From the NCBI RefSeq assembly GCF_026343945.1, contig NZ_JAPKNJ010000001.1:2046001-2110000 (forward strand): a stretch of DNA of 64,000 bases. The letters run 5' to 3'. The position numbers and the translations under genes were made by a program. The stretch is from Kaistia algarum. Its GTDB lineage: Bacteria; Pseudomonadota; Alphaproteobacteria; Rhizobiales; Kaistiaceae. Positions 18,786 to 27,789 of the stretch are shown here, in pieces. The first letter of the stretch is position 1. The number at the start of each line of letters is the position of its first letter. The notes below the pieces were generated by a model. That model was not told the origin of the DNA, did no database searches, and saw only the letters and a list, made by a program, of their open reading frames with translations.

Positions 18786-19214
18786 ATGGCCGGCTATGAA
18801 TGGATCAAGGCGCTGCACATCATCGCGGTGATCAGCTGGATGGCGGGCATTTTTTACCTGCCCCGCCTCTTCGTCTATCACAGCCACGCGGCGGTCGGTT
18901 CGGAAGCCAGCGAGACCTTCAAGGTCATGGAAGCCAAGCTGCTGCGGATCATCATGAATCCGGCGATGATCGTCACCTGGCTTGCCGGTCTCTGGCTTGC
19001 CTGGGATGGCGGCTGGACACAGCAGGGCTGGTTCATGGCGAAATTCGCCCTTGTCGTCGCCATGAGCGCTTTCCATATGTGGCTTGCCGCCCGGCGCCGC
19101 GACTTTGCCGCGGATCGCAATCGTATCTCCGAACGAGGCTATCGGCTTGCCAACGAGATCCCTACGATCCTGATGATCGTTATCGTCGTTCTCGTCGTGG
19201 TAAAGCCATTCTGA
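18786..19214 (+). CDS. hemJ: Protoporphyrinogen IX oxidase HemJ
   Basis: HemJ is the membrane-embedded oxidase that converts protoporphyrinogen to protoporphyrin in bacteria lacking HemG and HemY. It is 142 residues with four hydrophobic helices. The start motif YEWIKALHIIAVISWMAGIF with the conserved His and the PRLFVYH segment (about 26-32) are family hallmarks. NEIPTILMIVIVVLVV forms the last helix. It is spaced 9 bases after hemE, so the two haem steps are co-transcribed. Confidence 0.93.
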   Translation: MAGYEWIKALHIIAVISWMAGIFYLPRLFVYHSHAAVGSEASETFKVMEAKLLRIIMNPAMIVTWLAGLWLAWDGGWTQQGWFMAKFALVVAMSAFHMWLAARRRDFAADRNRISERGYRLANEIPTILMIVIVVLVVVKPF

Positions 19215-19427
19215 AACGAAACGACACCTTTCGTGAGCGTTGCGCTTGCCGATCGGCGTTCGAGCGATTAAGGTGCGGCATCTTATCGAAGCAGACGGGT
19301 GCCAGTCGGCCTGCCAGGGTTGATGGAAGCACCGCACCGCCGGCCCTTGAAGCCGCCGCTGGTTGAAGTTCTGCCAATCCCCTGACGAACCATTCTTCGT
19401 TGAATCCAAGCGAGATTCGCAAGACAC
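19215..19427 (+). promoter_or_regulatory. rho leader region
   Basis: This is a 213-base untranslated stretch between hemJ and rho. Rho genes are commonly autoregulated by Rho-dependent termination in a long leader, and the C-rich run around 19330-19385 is compatible with rut-like loading. A short reading frame (19323-19385) lies inside and is listed separately. No clear intrinsic terminator was seen. Regulation is inferred from position and family behaviour. Confidence 0.4.
19323..19385 (+). CDS. Possible Pro-rich leader peptide upstream of rho
   Basis: A 20-codon frame, MEAPHRRPLKPPLVEVLPIP, starts at an ATG with AGGG 4 bases upstream and ends 42 bases before rho. Six of twenty residues are proline, including one PP pair. 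E. coli has a short leader reading frame (rhoL) in front of rho, so a translated leader is conceivable here. It could equally be chance in GC-rich sequence. There is no evidence of translation. Confidence 0.25.
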   Translation: MEAPHRRPLKPPLVEVLPIP

Positions 19428-20693
19428 ATGCGTGAAATGAAACTACAGGACCTCAAGTCCAAATCGCCGACGGAGCTTCTTGCCTTCGCGGAAGAGCTCG
19501 AGGTCGAGAATGCGAGCACCCTGCGCAAGCAGGAATTGATGTTCGCGATCCTGAAGCAGCTGGCCGGAAACGATGTCGAGATCGTCGGCCAGGGCGTGGT
19601 CGAGGTTCTCCAGGACGGCTTCGGCTTCCTGCGCTCCCCCGACGCGAACTATCTGGCGGGTCCCGACGATATCTATGTGTCGCCCTCCCAGATCCGCCGC
19701 TTCTCGCTGCGGACCGGCGACACGGTCGAGGGCTATATCCGCAGCCCCAAGGATGGCGAGCGCTATTTCGCGCTGCTCAAGGTCAACACGATCAATTTCG
19801 AAGATCCGGACAAGGCGCGCCACAAGGTCCATTTCGACAATCTGACGCCGCTTTATCCCAATGAGCGCTTCAAGATGGAACTCGAGGTTCCGGCCTCGAA
19901 GGATATGACGCCGCGAATCATCGATCTCGTGGCTCCGCTCGGCAAAGGCCAGCGCGCGCTTGTCACTGCGCCGCCGCGTACCGGCAAGACCGTGTTCCTG
20001 CAGAACATCGCGTCGTCGATCGCCGTCAACCATCCGGAATGCTACCTGATCGTTCTTCTGATCGACGAACGTCCGGAAGAAGTCACCGACATGCAGCGCT
20101 CGGTGAAAGGCGAGGTGATCTCCTCGACCTTCGACGAGCCCGCGACGCGCCACGTCGCCGTCGCCGAGATGGTCATCGAAAAGGCGAAGCGGCTGGTCGA
20201 ACATGGCCGCGACGTCGTGATCCTGCTCGATTCGATCACACGCCTCGGCCGTGCCTACAACACCGTCGTGCCATCGTCCGGCAAGGTGCTGACCGGCGGC
20301 GTCGATGCCAATGCGCTGCAGCGGCCGAAGCGCTTCTTCGGCGCCGCGCGCAATATCGAAGAAGGTGGTTCGCTGACGATTATCGCCACGGCCCTGATCG
20401 ATACCGGCAGCCGCATGGACGAAGTCATTTTCGAAGAGTTCAAGGGCACGGGCAACTCGGAAATCATCCTCGACCGCAAGGTCGCGGACAAGCGCACCTT
20501 CCCCGCGATCGACATCACCCGCTCGGGTACGCGCAAGGAGGAGCTGTTGGTTCCGCCGGATGTGCTCAAGAAGATGTATGTGCTCCGCCGCATCCTCATG
20601 CCGATGGGCACGGTCGACGCGATCGAATTCCTGCTCGACAAGCTCAAGCAGACCAAGAGCAATTCGGACTTCTTCGATCAGATGAATACCTGA
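19428..20693 (+). CDS. rho: Transcription termination factor Rho
   Basis: Rho is a hexameric RNA helicase that ends transcription. It is 421 residues, full family length without large insertions. The N-terminal domain [20 protein letters not shown] is followed by the cold-shock RNA-binding fold with [20 protein letters not shown] (about 65-84). Walker A is [16 protein letters not shown] (about 178-193). Walker B is [16 protein letters not shown], and the Q/R-loop region [20 protein letters not shown] follows. It ends against the leftward YyaL gene through two strong hairpins. Confidence 0.98.
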   Translation: MREMKLQDLKSKSPTELLAFAEELEVENASTLRKQELMFAILKQLAGNDVEIVGQGVVEVLQDGFGFLRSPDANYLAGPDDIYVSPSQIRRFSLRTGDTVEGYIRSPKDGERYFALLKVNTINFEDPDKARHKVHFDNLTPLYPNERFKMELEVPASKDMTPRIIDLVAPLGKGQRALVTAPPRTGKTVFLQNIASSIAVNHPECYLIVLLIDERPEEVTDMQRSVKGEVISSTFDEPATRHVAVAEMVIEKAKRLVEHGRDVVILLDSITRLGRAYNTVVPSSGKVLTGGVDANALQRPKRFFGAARNIEEGGSLTIIATALIDTGSRMDEVIFEEFKGTGNSEIILDRKVADKRTFPAIDITRSGTRKEELLVPPDVLKKMYVLRRILMPMGTVDAIEFLLDKLKQTKSNSDFFDQMNT

Positions 20694-20701
20694 TCGGAAT
20701 C

Positions 20702-20720
20702 CGGAAGCGGAGCGCTTCCG
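20702..20720. terminator. Hairpin after rho (8-bp stem, 3-nt loop)
   Basis: CGGAAGCG at 20702-20709 and CGCTTCCG at 20713-20720 form a perfect 8-bp stem with loop GAG, 9 bases after the rho stop. No T-run follows, so simple intrinsic termination is unsure. The position between convergent genes suits transcript-end protection or bidirectional termination. Confidence 0.5.
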
Positions 20721-20722
20721 CG

Positions 20723-20749
20723 GGACCGCGGAGGCGCTTGTCGCGGTCC
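20723..20749. terminator. Second hairpin between rho and the YyaL-type gene
   Basis: GGACCGCG (20723-20730) pairs perfectly with CGCGGTCC (20742-20749) around an 11-base loop. It directly abuts the previous hairpin and ends 3 bases before the stop of the leftward gene at 20753. Together the two hairpins probably separate the converging transcripts. Confidence 0.45.
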
Positions 20750-20752
20750 GGT

Positions 20753-22771
20753 TCAGCCTTCGACCAGCTGATCTGCCAATTCGGCGGGTTCCTGGATCGG
20801 CAGCGAGCACGAGCCTTCCCGGCACAGATAGGCGGTCGCGCGGCCCTCGATGGCGCCGCGGCCATGGGCGGGATGATCGGACGGCAACGTGGCTCCGTCC
20901 GTCCGGATATCCAGCGTCCAGTTCGAGCGCCAGTTCTGAGCGACGACGCGGCGCAGGGGCTCGGCGGCCTCGACATTTGGCGCCACGATAACGATACTCC
21001 TCACACGGATGCGCAGATTGAGCGCGGCGAGAAGGCTTGCCGCGCCGAAGGCGTTGGCCGCGATACTGCCGCCCGCCGCGGCCAGGAGCGCGTCGGCCTC
21101 GGCGCGGAAGCGGTCCTCTCCCGTCAGCGACCAGAGGCGGATGAGTGCATCGGCCGCCAGACCGTGCGCGTTGGGCGCGGCGTCATCCTGTCGGTCGCGT
21201 CGACGCTGGATTAGCGGTTCGGCATCGTCGGCCGTGAAGAAGTATCCGCCATCGCCGGTCGCGTGGTGGCTGTCAAGGAGGCCCAGCAGCCGGATGGCCT
21301 CGTCGATATAGGCGGTGTCCTGCGTCGCGCGATGCAGCGAGAGCGCGGCATGGGCGAGGGCAGCGAGGTCGGACGAGAAGGCAGGTCCGATATGGCGGCC
21401 AGCGCGGTGGGCATGGACCGGCCTTCCGGCCAGCTGGAGGATAGTCCCCGTTGCCGCGAAGGCATCGACTGCGAGAGCGAGCCAGTCCGATCGATCCAGC
21501 CGAAAGGCGGCTGCCGCAAGGCCGGCAATGGCGAAGGCGTTCCAGTCGGTGAGTTGCTTGTCGTCGCGGGCAGGATGCGGGCGGCGCTCGCGCGCGATTC
21601 GCAGCGTTTGAAGAATGCGACGTCGGCGAGCGTCCTCCGCTTCGCTTAGCACTGGGTGGGGGTGCAAACGATTCGGGATCGAAACGCCTTCCCAATTGCC
21701 TTCGGCTGAAATGTCGTAGAGCGCGGCGATGAAGCCCGCATCGGCTTCGGTCAGGAGTTCGTCCAGGTCATGGCGTCGCCAGACATAGAAGGCGCCTTCA
21801 TGGCCGTCGGAATCGGCATCGAGGCTGGCGCAGAAGAGCGCGTTGTCGAGCCGCATGTCCCGCTCGAGCCAGGCAATCGTCGATTCGATTCGGTCACGAA
21901 ACAGGTGGTCGGGCTCGTCGAGCGGGACCGCGAAGGCTAGACGTTCGAGCAGCAATCCATTGTCGGACAGCATCTTCTCGAAATGCGGCACAAGCCATTT
22001 CGGATCGGTCGAATAGCGCGCGAGACCGCCGCCGACATGATCGAAGATGCCGCCTGCGGTCATGCCGTGAAGCGCGGCGTCGACGGCTTCCGTCAGGTCG
22101 ACGCGGCCGGTCCGCTCGGCGCTCCGGGCGAGGAAGTCCAGGAGCGGGAAATTCGGGAATTTCGGGGCGCCACGCGTTCCACCTAGCTCGGGGTCCATGA
22201 CGCCGAGCAGGGAATGTCCCGCCTGGTCCAGCAAGGCCCCGTCGAGCTGGGCCGTGCGATCCTGCCTCGGCGGCGCGGACAGGTGCGCCGTTAGGCAGCT
22301 TGCCTGCTCTGTGACTCCGACTGGATCGTCGGCATAGACCTCGGCTACACGGCGCATCACATCGATGAAGCCGGGACGACCATAGCGCGCCTGTTTCGGA
22401 AAATAGGTGCCGCCCCAGATCGGCTTGCCGTCCGGCGTCAGGAACATGGTGAGAGGCCAGCCGCCGGGCTCGCCGATCGCGTGGAGCGCCGCCATATAGA
22501 TCTGGTCCAGGTCGGGCCGCTCCTCTCGATCGACCTTGATGTTGACGAACAGAGCGTTCATGACGGCGGCGGTCTCTACGTCCTCGAACGATTCATGGGC
22601 CATCACATGGCACCAGTGGCAGGCCGCATAGCCGACGGACAGCAGGATCGGGCGGTTCAGCGTCGCAGCCTCGGTGAGAGCCGCCGCATTCCAGGCCCGC
22701 CAATGGACGGGGTTATCGCGATGTTGCAGCAGATAGGGGCTGGTCTCATGACGCAGCAGGTTTTTGCTCAT
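20753..22771 (-). CDS. YyaL/DUF255 thioredoxin-domain protein
   Basis: This is a 672-residue protein of the YyaL (spermatogenesis-associated protein 20-like) family. The N-terminal thioredoxin-like domain begins SKNLLRHETSPYLLQHRDNP and holds the CHWCHVMAHESF motif (a CxxC, about 46-57), then VNIKVDREERPDLDQIYM. The remaining 500 residues form an alpha/alpha barrel resembling glycan-acting (N-acylglucosamine epimerase-like) folds. The biochemical role is unknown. The ATG at 22771 has GGAAGG upstream. It diverges from mnmE with 58 bases between starts, so the two promoters must overlap. Confidence 0.92.
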   Translation of the reverse strand: MSKNLLRHETSPYLLQHRDNPVHWRAWNAAALTEAATLNRPILLSVGYAACHWCHVMAHESFEDVETAAVMNALFVNIKVDREERPDLDQIYMAALHAIGEPGGWPLTMFLTPDGKPIWGGTYFPKQARYGRPGFIDVMRRVAEVYADDPVGVTEQASCLTAHLSAPPRQDRTAQLDGALLDQAGHSLLGVMDPELGGTRGAPKFPNFPLLDFLARSAERTGRVDLTEAVDAALHGMTAGGIFDHVGGGLARYSTDPKWLVPHFEKMLSDNGLLLERLAFAVPLDEPDHLFRDRIESTIAWLERDMRLDNALFCASLDADSDGHEGAFYVWRRHDLDELLTEADAGFIAALYDISAEGNWEGVSIPNRLHPHPVLSEAEDARRRRILQTLRIARERRPHPARDDKQLTDWNAFAIAGLAAAAFRLDRSDWLALAVDAFAATGTILQLAGRPVHAHRAGRHIGPAFSSDLAALAHAALSLHRATQDTAYIDEAIRLLGLLDSHHATGDGGYFFTADDAEPLIQRRRDRQDDAAPNAHGLAADALIRLWSLTGEDRFRAEADALLAAAGGSIAANAFGAASLLAALNLRIRVRSIVIVAPNVEAAEPLRRVVAQNWRSNWTLDIRTDGATLPSDHPAHGRGAIEGRATAYLCREGSCSLPIQEPAELADQLVEG

Positions 22772-22829
22772 GTCAGGCCTTCCGATCGTTTCGCGGGAGA
22801 GAGTAGCGCCGAATGACAACGGGTCGAGC

Positions 22830-24146
22830 ATGACAATGAGCGGCGAGACGATCTTTGCGCTTTCCAGCGGCATGCCCCCAGCCGGCGTGGCCGTCATCCG
22901 GGCCAGCGGACCCGGGATTCGATTCGGACTCGAAACGTTGGCCGGGCATGTTCCGGCGCCGCGGATCGCCACCCTCGCAACCCTGCGCGATCGTTCGGGC
23001 GGCAGCCTCGACCGGGCTTTGATCCTGTATTTCGCAGCGCCTGGGAGCTTCACCGGCGAGGACGTCGCGGAGTTGCATGTCCATGGTGGACGCGCTGTTG
23101 TCGCCGCCACGCTATCCGCTCTGGCTTCGCTCCCCGGCTACCGGCCGGCGGAAGCGGGCGAGTTCACACGTCGGGCCTTCGCCAATGGCAAGGCCGACCT
23201 GACCGAGGTAGAGGGTCTCTCGGATCTGATCGCGGCGGAGACGGAAGCGCAGCGTCGCCAGGCGGTCGGCGTTGCCGGCGGAGCCATGCGGAAAATCGCC
23301 GAGGACTGGCGGGCGCGGCTTATCCAGGCTCGGGCATATCTGGAGGCCGAGCTGGATTTCAGCGATGAGGACGACGTGCCGGAGTTGATCGGCTCGGCGG
23401 CGGATGAAGTCGCGGAGGCCGTGGCACAGGAGATGGAAGGCCATCTGCGGGCGGCGGATTTTGGCGAGCGCGTCCGTTCGGGCTTCGAAGTGGTGCTGCT
23501 CGGCGCTCCCAATGTTGGCAAATCGAGCCTGCTGAACGCCTTGGCGCGACGGGATGTGGCCATCGTGACGGCCGAAGCCGGTACGACGCGCGATATGATC
23601 GAGGTCGCCATGGATCTGGAAGGTTACGCGGTGACTCTGGTCGATACTGCCGGACTTCGCGAGACGACTGGGTTGGTCGAGAGCGAGGGGGTTCGGCGTG
23701 CCAGGGTTCGCGGCGGGGCGGCGGACCTTGTGCTCGTCCTCTCCGACGGCGAGATCGCGGCCCCGGAGGATCTGCCGTCGACGATCAGAGGTGTGATCCG
23801 CGTAAGGACGAAAACGGATCTCGCACGGATCGATTCGGGTCCGAACCAATATGACGTGGCGGTTTCGGCAGCCAACGGTTCCGGGCTCGGGGATCTGAAG
23901 GCGGCGATCGTCACGGCGCTAGGCCTGTTGAACCCACGTCCGGCCGCCCTGATAACACGGGAGCGGCAGCGGCGGGAACTCGGCACCGCCGTTACGGCAT
24001 TGCGCTTCGCGGTCGGGGAGACGGCGGCCGAGCTCAAGGCCGAGCGCTTGCGGCAGGCCGGCGATGCCATCGGCCGGCTAACGGGGCGGATCGATGTGGA
24101 TGAATGGCTTGACGTGATCTTTCGTGAGTTCTGCATCGGAAAGTGA
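22830..24146 (+). CDS. mnmE: tRNA uridine-5-carboxymethylaminomethyl(34) synthesis GTPase
   Basis: MnmE and MnmG together modify the wobble uridine of tRNAs. It has 438 residues. The N-terminal folate-binding domain contains RASGPG and FTRRAFANGKADLTEVEGL. The G domain has GAPNVGKSSLLNALARRDVA (about 228-247), the GTTRDMI K-loop, and DTAGLRET. The C-terminus ends in the catalytic CIGK. The start could be 22830 (MTMSGETIF) or 22836. The first is used and the difference is two residues. Its partner mnmG follows after a gap that contains a parS site. Confidence 0.97.
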   Translation: MTMSGETIFALSSGMPPAGVAVIRASGPGIRFGLETLAGHVPAPRIATLATLRDRSGGSLDRALILYFAAPGSFTGEDVAELHVHGGRAVVAATLSALASLPGYRPAEAGEFTRRAFANGKADLTEVEGLSDLIAAETEAQRRQAVGVAGGAMRKIAEDWRARLIQARAYLEAELDFSDEDDVPELIGSAADEVAEAVAQEMEGHLRAADFGERVRSGFEVVLLGAPNVGKSSLLNALARRDVAIVTAEAGTTRDMIEVAMDLEGYAVTLVDTAGLRETTGLVESEGVRRARVRGGAADLVLVLSDGEIAAPEDLPSTIRGVIRVRTKTDLARIDSGPNQYDVAVSAANGSGLGDLKAAIVTALGLLNPRPAALITRERQRRELGTAVTALRFAVGETAAELKAERLRQAGDAIGRLTGRIDVDEWLDVIFREFCIGK

Positions 24147-24177
24147 GCTGCTGCGAAAGCGGTGTAATTGGCGGCGT

Positions 24178-24193
24178 TGTTTCACGTGAAACA
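24178..24193. promoter_or_regulatory. parS: parS centromere site (mnmE-mnmG gap)
   Basis: TGTTTCACGTGAAACA is an exact copy of the universal 16-bp chromosomal parS palindrome bound by ParB. It lies in the 170-base gap before mnmG, about 6.5 kb from the candidate origin and 3.6 kb from parB. A chance match to a 16-mer in 64 kb is very unlikely, and a second copy lies 2.1 kb away. Confidence 0.93.
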
Positions 24194-24316
24194 GTTGTGG
24201 CTTTGACGACAGGCACGGTTGCGGCTATGGCCTTGCGGTGCGGCTATTGTCGGGCCAAGGCGCGGTTCCGCGTGCGGTCTGACAGCCGAACCCATTTCCT
24301 CGGAGTTTGATGAACC

Positions 24317-26191
24317 ATGGACGACGCCAGGAGCGCGTTTGATGTCGTCGTGATCGGTGGCGGTCATGCGGGCTGCGAGGCCGCCGCTGCCGCCGCGCGC
24401 ATGGGCGCCCGCACGGCGCTGGTCACCCACAGCCACGCCACGATCGGGATCATGTCCTGCAACCCGGCGATCGGTGGTCTGGGCAAGGGCCATCTCGTTC
24501 GCGAGATCGATGCTCTGGACGGATTGATGGGCCGGGTTGCTGATGCGGCGGGTATCCAGTTTCGTCTGCTCAATCGGCGCAAGGGTCCGGCCGTGCGCGG
24601 CCCGCGTGCGCAGGCCGATCGCAAGCTCTATCGCGAGGCGATGCAGGCGGCGATCGCAGGGACGCACAATCTGACCGTCGTTGAAGGCGAGGCCGACGAT
24701 ATCGTCGTCTCGGACGGTGCGGTTCAATCCGTTCGCCTAGCGGATGGCCGTGATCTGACCTGCGCCAGCGTCGTCATTACCACCGGTACGTTTCTGCGCG
24801 GCCTCATTCATATCGGCGAGCGGTCCTTTCCAGCGGGGAGAATGGGCGAGCAGCCGGCCATGGGCCTGTCGCGCACGCTGGAGCGCGCGGGTTTTCGGCT
24901 GGCGCGACTCAAGACCGGGACACCGCCGCGGCTGGATGGACGGACGATCGATTGGGCCAGCCTCGAGCGCCAGAAGGGCGATGACGAGCCGGAGCCGTTC
25001 TCGACCCTGACCAAGGCAATCACACGGCCACAGGTGGACTGCTTTATCACCCGGACGGGGGACGAAACGCATCGTGTCATCCGGGCCAACCTGGCGCGGT
25101 CGCCGATGTATTCCGGCCAGATCGAAAGCCGCGGACCGCGCTATTGTCCAAGCATCGAGGACAAGGTCGTCCGCTTCGGCGAGCGGGACGGGCATCAGAT
25201 CTTCCTGGAGCCGGAGGGGCTCGACGATCCGACGGTCTATCCCAACGGCATCTCGACTTCGCTGCCTGAAGACGTGCAGCGGGCGCTGGTCGCGTCGATT
25301 CCGGGGCTTGAGAACGCGGTGATCCTGCGTCCCGGTTATGCGATTGAGTATGATCATGTCGATCCGCGCGAATTGCATCCGACGCTGGAAACGAAGCGGG
25401 TCGCCGGCTTGTTTCTGGCGGGACAGATCAATGGCACGACGGGCTATGAGGAGGCCGCGGCGCAGGGCATTGTTGCCGGCTTGAACGGGGCGCTGCGGGC
25501 CGGTGGCCGGGACGGCGTCGTTATGGCGCGCTCCGACAGCTATATCGGCGTTATGATTGACGATCTCGTCACGCGCGGCGTTAGCGAGCCCTACCGCATG
25601 TTCACATCCCGCGCCGAATATCGTTTGTCGTTGCGTGCCGACAATGCTGACCAGCGTCTGACCGCTTGGGGCGATGCGCTCGGTGTCGTGGGGATGGAAC
25701 GTCGCCGCCGGTATGGCGAGAAGCTAGCGGCGCTCGTTGCGGCGCGTGACGCGTTTCACGCGGCGAACCTGACGCCGACCGAGGCGGCGCGGCATGGTCT
25801 GAGCGTCAATCAGGATGGCGTCCGGCGCAGCGCCTTCGATCTCCTGGCCTATCCGGATGTCACGCCGCAGCGTCTCGCCGCGATTTGGCCAGAACTGAGC
25901 TTGTTTGAGGTGGGTGTGCTGGCGCAAATCGAATCGGATGCGAAATATGCCGTCTATCTCGATCGGCAGCGCCATGACATTGAAGCGGTACGTCGCGACG
26001 AAGGTGTCGCGCTGCCTGAGGATATAGATTTCAGCGCCATGGATGGGCTTTCGAACGAACTGAAGCAGCGGCTGTCGTTGGTCCGTCCTGGCACGCTTGG
26101 GCAAGCAGCCCGGATCGAGGGAATGACACCGTCGGCCTTGGCCTTGATCCTTGCGCGGAGCCGGCGCCCAGCCATACGAGGTGTGGCATGA
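24317..26191 (+). CDS. mnmG: tRNA uridine-5-carboxymethylaminomethyl(34) synthesis enzyme, FAD subunit
   Basis: This is the FAD-dependent partner of MnmE. It is 624 residues. The Rossmann start is [20 protein letters not shown] (about 10-29). It is followed by [20 protein letters not shown] (about 47-66) and [12 protein letters not shown], and the second FAD segment [41 protein letters not shown] marks the C-terminal half. It overlaps rsmG by 4 bases (ATGA). Flanked by two parS sites, it lies inside the probable ParB-bound region. Confidence 0.98.
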   Translation: MDDARSAFDVVVIGGGHAGCEAAAAAARMGARTALVTHSHATIGIMSCNPAIGGLGKGHLVREIDALDGLMGRVADAAGIQFRLLNRRKGPAVRGPRAQADRKLYREAMQAAIAGTHNLTVVEGEADDIVVSDGAVQSVRLADGRDLTCASVVITTGTFLRGLIHIGERSFPAGRMGEQPAMGLSRTLERAGFRLARLKTGTPPRLDGRTIDWASLERQKGDDEPEPFSTLTKAITRPQVDCFITRTGDETHRVIRANLARSPMYSGQIESRGPRYCPSIEDKVVRFGERDGHQIFLEPEGLDDPTVYPNGISTSLPEDVQRALVASIPGLENAVILRPGYAIEYDHVDPRELHPTLETKRVAGLFLAGQINGTTGYEEAAAQGIVAGLNGALRAGGRDGVVMARSDSYIGVMIDDLVTRGVSEPYRMFTSRAEYRLSLRADNADQRLTAWGDALGVVGMERRRRYGEKLAALVAARDAFHAANLTPTEAARHGLSVNQDGVRRSAFDLLAYPDVTPQRLAAIWPELSLFEVGVLAQIESDAKYAVYLDRQRHDIEAVRRDEGVALPEDIDFSAMDGLSNELKQRLSLVRPGTLGQAARIEGMTPSALALILARSRRPAIRGVA

Positions 26192-26871
26192 GCGATGGTG
26201 GGATGGGCGGCCTTCGAAGGCCGGCGAGCGCCGTCGTAGACGGGCCCGGGGCGATTGCGCGGATCCTCCCTGTTTCACGTGAAACAATGGCGCGGCTCGA
26301 GATCTATGTGGCGCTGCTCCGAAAGTGGCAGCCGGCGCAAAATCTCGTTTCCCCGAAGACCATGGACCAGATCTGGCGGCGACACATCGCGGATTCGGCC
26401 CAACTCGTCGCCCTGTTTCCTGCGGCTCTCAGATGGGCGGATCTTGGCAGCGGCGCCGGACTTCCAGGCTTGGTCACCGCGATTCTACTAACGGGCCGCG
26501 ATGGAGCCGCGGTGCACCTCGTCGAGAGCAATCAGCGCAAATGCGCCTTCCTCCGAACCGTCGTCCGGGAGACTGGCGCGCCGGCGATGGTGCATGAAGG
26601 GCGGATCGAATCGGTTCTGAAGCATTTCGTCGAGCCGGTCGACTATGTCAGTGCCCGCGCGCTGGCGCCGCTCGTTTCGCTTCTCGACCTCAGCGAACCC
26701 CTGTTCGCCTCTGGCGCCCGCGCAGCCTTTCATAAAGGTGCAGATTTCGAGGGGGAACTGAGAGAAGCCTCTAAATCTTGGTCGCTCGATCTGGTAAGAC
26801 ACAAGAGCATGATCGACGCGGACAGTTCCGTCGTCGAGATCCTTCGGGCGGAGCGCCGTCCGGCGGGTTAA
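26188..26871 (+). CDS. rsmG: 16S rRNA (guanine(527)-N(7))-methyltransferase
   Basis: The product methylates G527 of 16S rRNA with S-adenosylmethionine. It is 227 residues. The SAM-binding glycine loop is [14 protein letters not shown] (about 90-103). [22 protein letters not shown] (about 53-74) and [19 protein letters not shown] are family segments. The N-terminus is 20-25 residues longer than many homologues, and an internal start nearer residue 34 cannot be excluded. A perfect parS lies within codons 28-33 (V-S-R-E-T). Confidence 0.95.
   Translation: MSDGGMGGLRRPASAVVDGPGAIARILPVSRETMARLEIYVALLRKWQPAQNLVSPKTMDQIWRRHIADSAQLVALFPAALRWADLGSGAGLPGLVTAILLTGRDGAAVHLVESNQRKCAFLRTVVRETGAPAMVHEGRIESVLKHFVEPVDYVSARALAPLVSLLDLSEPLFASGARAAFHKGADFEGELREASKSWSLDLVRHKSMIDADSSVVEILRAERRPAG
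26271..26286. promoter_or_regulatory. parS: parS centromere site inside rsmG
   Basis: A second exact TGTTTCACGTGAAACA lies in the 5' coding part of rsmG, about 600 bases before parA. It is read as part of PVSRETM in the protein, so coding and centromere functions share these bases. If the true rsmG start is the ATG at 26287, the site would instead lie in its leader. Confidence 0.93.
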
Positions 26872-26894
26872 TAGTTCATTGGAAGAGGCCTCCG

Positions 26895-27743
26895 ATGACC
26901 CTGAATGAGAACTATTCGCCCCCCTCCCTGCTTCCTCCGCATCCGAGGGTGATCTCGCTTGCGAATCAGAAGGGCGGCGTGGGCAAGACGACGACGGCGA
27001 TCAATCTCGGCACGGCGCTGGCTGCGATCGGCGAGGAGGTGTTGATCGTCGATCTCGATCCGCAGGGCAATGCCTCGACCGGGCTCGGCATCGACCGCCG
27101 GAGCCGGCTGCGCTCGACTTATGATCTGATGGTGGGCGATGCCGTTCTGTCGGAAATCGTCGTCGAGACCGCCGTGCCTCGGCTCTCGGTTGCGCCGTCG
27201 ACGATGGATCTCCTCGGCGTCGAGCTGGAGATTGCGAGCCGATCCGATCGCGCCTTCCGTCTACGCCGCGCCCTCGCCAGTCATATGCAGCGCGCGGAAT
27301 CGATTCGTGGCCGAAACTATACCTATGTCCTGGTCGATTGCCCGCCGTCTCTGAACCTCTTGACCATCAACGCGCTGTCGGCGTCGCATTCGATCCTGGT
27401 GCCCCTGCAATGCGAGTTCTTCGCGCTGGAGGGGCTCAGCCAGTTGCTGCTGACGGTCGAGCAGGTCAAGCAGGCGCTCAATCCGGAGCTTTCGATCCAT
27501 GGCATCGTCATGACCATGTTCGATAGCCGCAACAATCTCGCCGGCCAGGTGGTGGCGGATGTGCGCGCCCATATGGGCGCCGCCGTCTATGACACGATCA
27601 TCCCGCGCAATGTCCGCATTTCCGAGGCGCCGTCGCATGGCAAGCCGGTGCTGCTCTATGATTTCAAATCGACGGGCAGCCAGGCCTATCTGCGGCTCGC
27701 TTCCGAGATCATCCAGCGCGAGAAGCGCCTGCGGGCGGCATGA
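26895..27743 (+). CDS. parA: Chromosome-partitioning ATPase ParA
   Basis: ParA is a deviant Walker ATPase that moves the ParB-parS complex. It is 282 residues. The deviant Walker A motif KGGVGKTTTAINLGTALA occupies about 25-42. DLDPQGNASTGLG (about 54-66) and VDCPPSLNLLTINAL (about 147-161) complete the nucleotide site. The ATG at 26895 has GGAAGAGG 6 bases upstream. The in-frame extension back to 26778 lies inside rsmG and is not conserved. It precedes parB by 46 bases. Confidence 0.97.
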   Translation: MTLNENYSPPSLLPPHPRVISLANQKGGVGKTTTAINLGTALAAIGEEVLIVDLDPQGNASTGLGIDRRSRLRSTYDLMVGDAVLSEIVVETAVPRLSVAPSTMDLLGVELEIASRSDRAFRLRRALASHMQRAESIRGRNYTYVLVDCPPSLNLLTINALSASHSILVPLQCEFFALEGLSQLLLTVEQVKQALNPELSIHGIVMTMFDSRNNLAGQVVADVRAHMGAAVYDTIIPRNVRISEAPSHGKPVLLYDFKSTGSQAYLRLASEIIQREKRLRAA

Positions 27744-27789
27744 CGATGTCGCGGCCGGAATATCATTCGACTAGCCCGGGAGTATCCTC

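Noticed and set aside
19443..20825. A 460-codon leftward frame opposite rho
   Set aside because: Rho on the other strand is complete and conserved. The frame is its antisense shadow.
25745..25765. A parS-like sequence (GTTTCACGCGGCGAAC) within mnmG
   Set aside because: Only the left half matches the parS palindrome. The right half has several mismatches, so ParB binding is unlikely.
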